Origin: Heracleum sosnowskyi
Taxonomy: Eukaryota > Streptophyta > Magnoliopsida > Apiales > Apiaceae
Assembly (NCBI GenBank): GCA_030848705.1
Contig: CM061243.1
Location: 114,352,674 to 114,416,673 of the forward strand
Reading direction: 5' to 3'
Length of the DNA stretch: 64,000 bases
The translations under genes and the position numbers were made by a program. Numbering within the stretch: the first letter of the stretch is position 1; each line of letters opens with the position of its first letter. Shown here piece after piece: positions 58,990-64,000 of this stretch. The notes under the pieces are model-generated. The model was not told where the DNA came from and made no database searches. It worked only from the letters and a program-made list of their open reading frames with translations.

Positions 58990-60815
58990 AAATACTCAAT
59001 CTTATAATTTTTTTTGCAAAAATATTATGTTTTTTTTAATATTTTGTAAAAATATCAACATGCTTGTGAAAATGTCATGTTTTTGAAAATATTTGCAAAA
59101 ATAAGGTGCAATTTTTTACAACCATATTTGCATCAACCAAAATTAATGACATATGTAATTTATTAAAATTTAATAATTGAAATTATTTTTTGTTGCATAA
59201 TAAGTTGCATAAGTTAATGTTACTGCGAGACCTTATTGTATCAACTATACACAAATCTATATATGTGTATGTATAGAGGAAAGTTATATTTGGTTGCTTT
59301 TGTTGAATCTTATTGCTTTAGTTGCAGACCGTATTTTTATAAATACTAGCTTATATCCCGTGCGATGCACAGTTTTCTTTAATATTTTATTAATAATTTA
59401 AATAATTTAATTTAATAAATTGTTGACGTAATCTTTAGTAGTATTTTAGATATTAAAATATAAAATATTTTTAAATAATAGATCCAGCGGTCTGTATTTA
59501 TTTGCTTTTAGAAAATTTAAATGTGACTAAAGTGCAAATAACAAAATATATGGTCTGTAATGTACCGAGTTTCTTCTAACATATGCTACTACTTTTGTTT
59601 TTTTTATTAATTATCTTATTTGAATTGTATGTTATAAAAAATTATATTAAACCCGGATTTTATAAGTTTAATATAATAATATTGTGATTATATGTATATT
59701 TTGCCCGTGTTATTTTAGATTCGAATATGAGTTGTTTTATTTAAAAAATATAAAAAAAACAATGTCATTAAAAAGATAGTTAGTTACTTATTAATAATTA
59801 TATAAAGTTATATTACATTTATATATATGTTGCCCATGTTACTTTTAGAAAATTAGTTGTTTAAATTAGAAAATATAAAATTATATTACCTTTTTATATA
59901 TATGTTGCTCGTGTTACTTTTAGAAAATTAGTTGTTTAATTTAGAAAAAAATGAAAAAAAATTAAGTGTTTAGCTGAAAAGGTTAAGTGATTATTTATTA
60001 ATAATTATATATAACAATATTACCATACATATTTATTTTCCATGTATTATGTTTAGAAGATGAGTTGTTTTAGTTAGAAAATATAGAAGAGATAATGTGT
60101 TTTTGCTGAAAAAGGTAATAAGTTATAAATATGTAATAATATTACCATTTTATATATATTACCAATTTTATTTTTAGATGATTGGTTGTTTTGGTTAGAA
60201 AAATAAATAAAATAGGTAATGTGTTTTAGCTGAAAAAATATAAAATTATATTACCTTTTTATATATATGTTGCTCGTGTTACTTTTAGAAAATTAGTTGT
60301 TTAAGTTAAAAAAAAATAAAAAAGGTTATGTGTTTAGCTGAAAAGGGTAAGTAGTTATTTATTAATAATTATATATAACAATATTACTATTACATATTTA
60401 TTTTCCATGTATTATGTTTAGAAGATGATTTGTTTTAGTTAGAAAATATAGAACAAATAATGTTTTTGTTGAAAAAGGTAATCAGTTATAAATATGTAAT
60501 AATATTACCATTTTTTATATATGTTACCTATTTTATTTTTAGAACATGAGTTGTTTTGGTTAGAAAAATATATAAAATAGGTAATGTGTTTTAGCTGAAA
60601 CAAATAATTGGTTATAAATAAATTGATTATAGATAGGCCCGACCCAGATTATAGATAGGTTCGGCCCAAATACCGACCGACTGACCGACCGACCGACCGA
60701 CCAAAACTTTTAATGTTTCGTCTTTAATAATATAGTATAGATAGTATAGATTTATAGAAGATGATAAAATTACAAAAAAAACTTAGAAAAAGTAGTCTTA
60801 TTTTAAAATCCATGC
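58990..60815. mobile_element. Second copy of the Mutator-like family, split by a Helitron
   Basis: The left arm (about 58990-59345) carries tttttgcaaaaatatt, gaaaatatttgcaaaaata and caaccaaaattaatgaca parts as at 12.1 kb. The right arm (60751-60815) reads, inverted, actactttttctaagttttt, close to the right arm of the 25.9-kb copy. The Helitron at 59346 interrupts the ataaaaatacgg stretch. Ends are approximate. Confidence 0.5.
59346..60750 (-). mobile_element. Helitron of about 1.4 kb with internal tandem repeats
   Basis: On the minus strand it starts TCTATACTATCTATACTATA (from 60750), followed by ttattaaagacg, and ends with ccgtgcatcgcacggg-like sequence (here tgtgcatcgcacgggatata) and agCTAG at 59346-59349. 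It is placed between A (59345) and T (60751). No Rep/helicase. The interior is built from diverged units with gttgttttagttagaaaata, atgtgttttagctgaaaa and aatattaccattttatatat, spaced roughly 170-380 bases. A (GACC)n run lies at 60672-60702. Confidence 0.8.
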
Positions 60816-60819
60816 AAAT

Positions 60820-63800
60820 CTTTTTTTTGAAACAAAGAAACCTTTTCATTAAGAATCTGAAAACTCAGAAACAATGGTCTCCAACACATTAGCCGGAGGA
60901 GACACATAAACATTGAAGCTACCTAGCTCACAAGGGACACGCGCCATCAAATGCGCTGCCTCATTCGCTTGCTTTTTAACAAAATGAAGGGATAAATCAG
61001 GTCTAAGGTCCAAGATTTCTCGACAAAGATCAAAAACATAACCAATCTCAAGATAATTAGCTGCATTCTTATTTATAGCACTAACTGCTCCCAGGGAGTC
61101 GCTCTCTATCTGCACTGCCTGGCCACATCTAGCTAACATCCAAAGTAGAGCCTCACTTATACCAATGGTTTCCGCCTCCACAACAGAAACTTCACCAGCA
61201 ACATGCATACACTTCCCTTGAATAAATTTCCCTCGACAATCGCGGAGCACCATGCCAATTCGAAAAGAGCTGCTACCTTGCAATACAGACACATCCACGT
61301 TCAATTTTAGAACTCCCTCAACAGGCGATACCCACCTCTGACTTCTTCCCGTCTGATCACCCTTGATGCTAGCCTGTCCCGTCATTCTTCTGGCCATCAC
61401 TTCTCTCCACTCCAGAATCTGCTTGCCACTGCCTTCCATTGCCATACCCGGACTCAACCTTTTATTCTCCCAAACCATCTGATTACGGGCATACCAGACT
61501 CCCCAAAGCACAGTAGCTATCTTGGTTGCTTCATCGCTCGAACTTGTAGCCAACTTGTGTAGAACCCAGCTAGGAGCTTCATAGACTTCTCTCATATCAT
61601 ACTCTGAGTTCATAACTCTCCAGCACTCCGAGGCATACTCACAATCAAAGAAAATATGAAGCAAGTGTTCTACATCCTTGTTACACATAGGGCACATGAT
61701 AGTAACCGGAACTCCCCTCCCTCTAAGAATGTTTCTCACTGGGACATTATTTCTGCAAATCCTCCATAAAAACATGCGAATCTTATGCGGTATCTTCAAG
61801 GCCCACAGTCTTTTCCACCCACTAGACTGCACAACTCCATGTTGAGATTGATTCTGTTCCCACCACATCCTATACCCTGTCTTAACACTATAGCTACCAT
61901 CCTTCGAATGAGCCCAAGCTAAGCGATCCCTTGTCTGATTTTGAGGAATTCGAAGAGCAAGAATGATTTTCGCATCAACTTCTTGGAAACAGCTCTGAAC
62001 TAGCTGCGTATTCCACTGCTTAGAGTCTGATAGAAAAAAATCACATACTTTCTCACTTCTAGTGATATTTGTATGACAGTCTTCCACACAGAAATCAAGC
62101 TTTGGTTTTAACCAAGCATCGGTAAATGCATTTATCTCCTTGCCATCTCCTAAAATCCATCTAAACCCTTTCCCAATGGCCTCCTTAGCTTGCCATATAC
62201 CTGACCATATGAAGCTAGAACCCCCCCCCCCCCCTCGACCAGCTTTCAACACACTCGTTTGAGGGAAATAACGAGCCTTAAAAACTCTTGAAACCAGAGC
62301 CTCAGGCCTTGTGATAAATTGCCAAACGTGTTTACCCAGAAGCGCAAGATTGAAACCATGAAGGTCTCTAAAACCAAGCCCTCCACTGCTCTTAGCCATA
62401 CTTAAATTCTTCCACGAATGCCACCTAATACCCTTATCAGAAGCAGAATTAGTCTTCCACCAGTAACCGTTCATCATAATTTCTAACTCCGAGCACAAAG
62501 ATTTCGGAATCAAGAAGCACGACATACAGTAGCTTGGGATAGCCTGTGCTACATTCCTGATTAACACTGCCTTTCCAGCTTTAGATAACAGTTTGGAATT
62601 CCAACTTTGAATACGCTTTCCTACACGATCCTTCAAGAAAGAAAACACCCCCTTCTTCGACCTCCCTATCAAGGATGGAAGTCCTAAATAATTACCTTCA
62701 CTCAGATCGTTCCTAACTCCCAGCAACTCCTTGAACTCCTCTTGCTTGTCTCTCCTTACATTAGCACTAAAGAAAATGCCCGATTTCTGAAAATTAATAG
62801 CTTGCCCAGAGAGAAGTTCATACCTTGACAAGATAGATTTCACCTCCCCAACTTCATAAGCATGAGCTTTAAAGAAAAGGAATGAGTCGTCTGCAAAGAG
62901 TAAATGTGTAACTGCAGGTGCACCAACACAGACTTTACAACCACTGATTCACCCAGCATTGGCAGCATCTCTCAACGCTAGGGACAACCCTTCAACACAA
63001 AAAAGAAAGAGGTAGGGTGATAAAGGGTCACCCTGCCTTAGACCACACTTCGGAATGATAGGCCCAATATTCGCACCATTAAAACAAACTGAATACGAAA
63101 CAGTTGAGACACACAGCATAATCCACTGAATCCACTCACTACTGAACCCCATATGCCACATACGTTCTTTCAAAAACAGCCAATCTACTCTGTCGTAAGC
63201 CTTACTGACATCAAGTTTAAGAGCAATCTCACCTTCCGAACCATAATTCTTCCTCTTCATAAAATGAAGCACTTCAAAGGCCACAAGCACATTATCAGAA
63301 ATGTTTCGACCGGGGACAAAGGCCGATTGATTCTCCGAAATAAGATCAGGCAATATAGCTTTCAGACGATTAGCAAGTACCTTAGCAAGGATTTTGTAAA
63401 GCACATTGCACAGAGCGATTGGTCTCAAATCCTTCATATTATCGGCACCTTCCTTCTTAGGAATTAGCACTATATTCGTATCATTCAAACCCAGAGGAAA
63501 AACATTATCCGCCAACCACCTACGACAACAGTTAAACACCTCAGTTCCTAGACAACTCCAGAAATGTTGGAAAAACGCAGGATTCAACCCGTCGGGACCA
63601 CTAGCTTTATCAGGGTGCATCTGTTTTATTGCCACAGAGAATTCCTCATACGTTAAATCTGCCACCAACCTGTCATTCTGAACATCCGAGATTAACAGGT
63701 CGTTTCTTGTAGTATCAATCTGCCTATCCACTGCATTGCCATGGAAAACCTTCGAAAAATAATCTTTCACCAGAACGCACATTCCCTCATGATCATCAAC

Positions 63801-64000
63801 ACTCCTTCCCTCATCATCTTTAAGGATTGTGACACTGTTCAATTTCTTACGCTGAGTCGCAGAAGCATGAAAATAACGGGAGTTAGTGTCCCCCTCCTCA
63901 AGCCAGAACATTTTAGCTCTTTGACGCCAATACGTTTCTTCCTGAGACAACAGGTCATTTAACGTGTTCTTCTCCTTAAAGTAAGCACGGACACTATCAT
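60820..64000 (-). mobile_element. LINE (L1-type) retrotransposon, ORF2 3' part, cut by the window end
   Basis: A minus-strand reading frame is open from the window edge (64000) to 60849 except for one TGA at 62951-62949. Parts in order: reverse transcriptase with SGPDGLNPAFFQHFW, FVPGRNISDN, LDVSKAYDRVDW and GLRQGDPLSPYLF; the FADDS catalytic box (about 62883-62897, just after the TGA); a zf-RVT region with KIPHKIRMFLWRIC and CPMCNKDVEHLLHIFFDC; and a C-terminal RNase H with LKLNVDVS and VEAETIGISEAL. The A-rich tail is tttcaaaaaaaag (minus) near 60822-60835. The endonuclease and ORF1 would lie beyond 64000. The two long stretches are 63950-62949 (333 codons from an inner start) and 62843-60849 (664 codons). 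Confidence 0.92.
62221..62234. repeat. Homopolymer of 14 C in the LINE frame
   Basis: On the sense strand, 14 G encode a run of glycines (GRGGGGGSS). The length keeps the frame open. Such tracts slip easily, in the genome and in sequencing. Confidence 0.9.

Noticed and set aside
1..64000. tRNA, rRNA or snoRNA genes
   Set aside because: None could be recognised by eye; a covariance-model scan was not possible here.

Overview
This window is nuclear DNA from a flowering plant, probably a eudicot. The evidence is GT-AG introns, AT-rich intergenic DNA, three plant housekeeping genes that can be rebuilt exon by exon, and a dense layer of plant transposons (Copia, LARD-like, hAT, Mutator-like, Helitron, LINE). 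I cannot name the species. Exon borders were read by eye from GT/AG sites, reading phase and remembered family alignments. All identities are recognition, not database results.

Layout. At 429-2598 (+) lie the last exons of an unrecognised plant protein with a hydrophobic C-terminal tail. At 6255-11336 (-) is ATG3, the autophagy E2-like enzyme: nine exons, 313 aa, active-site Cys258. From 12.1 to 25.9 kb there is a nest of transposons. A Mutator-like inverted-repeat element appears to hold an hAT element (8-bp duplication AAGCTTAC), which holds an 11.2-kb Copia element of Sirevirus type (5-bp duplication AGTCT). The Copia has two 1297-bp LTRs, gag, pol and a third ORF in the envelope position. 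At 26816-34816 lies an 8-kb LTR element without visible coding capacity (duplication AAGAT) on the minus strand, with a 2-kb insertion in one LTR. At 34977-36170 is a Mutator-like element with a smaller element inside it, each with its own 9-bp duplication.

At 36527-44822 (-) is BIOF (8-amino-7-oxononanoate synthase, biotin synthesis): eleven exons, 474 aa, ending AKL. Its introns hold a solo LTR related at its ends to the 8-kb element and a small Helitron. At 46217-57915 (-) is HOS1, a RING-type E3 ligase and nuclear-pore-associated protein: ten exons, 969 aa. Upstream of HOS1 are two Helitrons, one lodged in a second copy of the Mutator-like family. The window ends inside a LINE (60.8-64.0 kb, -) whose frame is open except for one TGA.

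The three identified genes share a strand but serve unrelated pathways; there is no operon-like link. The main points of interest are the nested, datable insertions, the third ORF and structured GGAAGACT repeats of the Copia, the non-coding 8-kb element with its solo-LTR relative inside BIOF, and GA/CT tracts at the 5' ends of ATG3 and HOS1.
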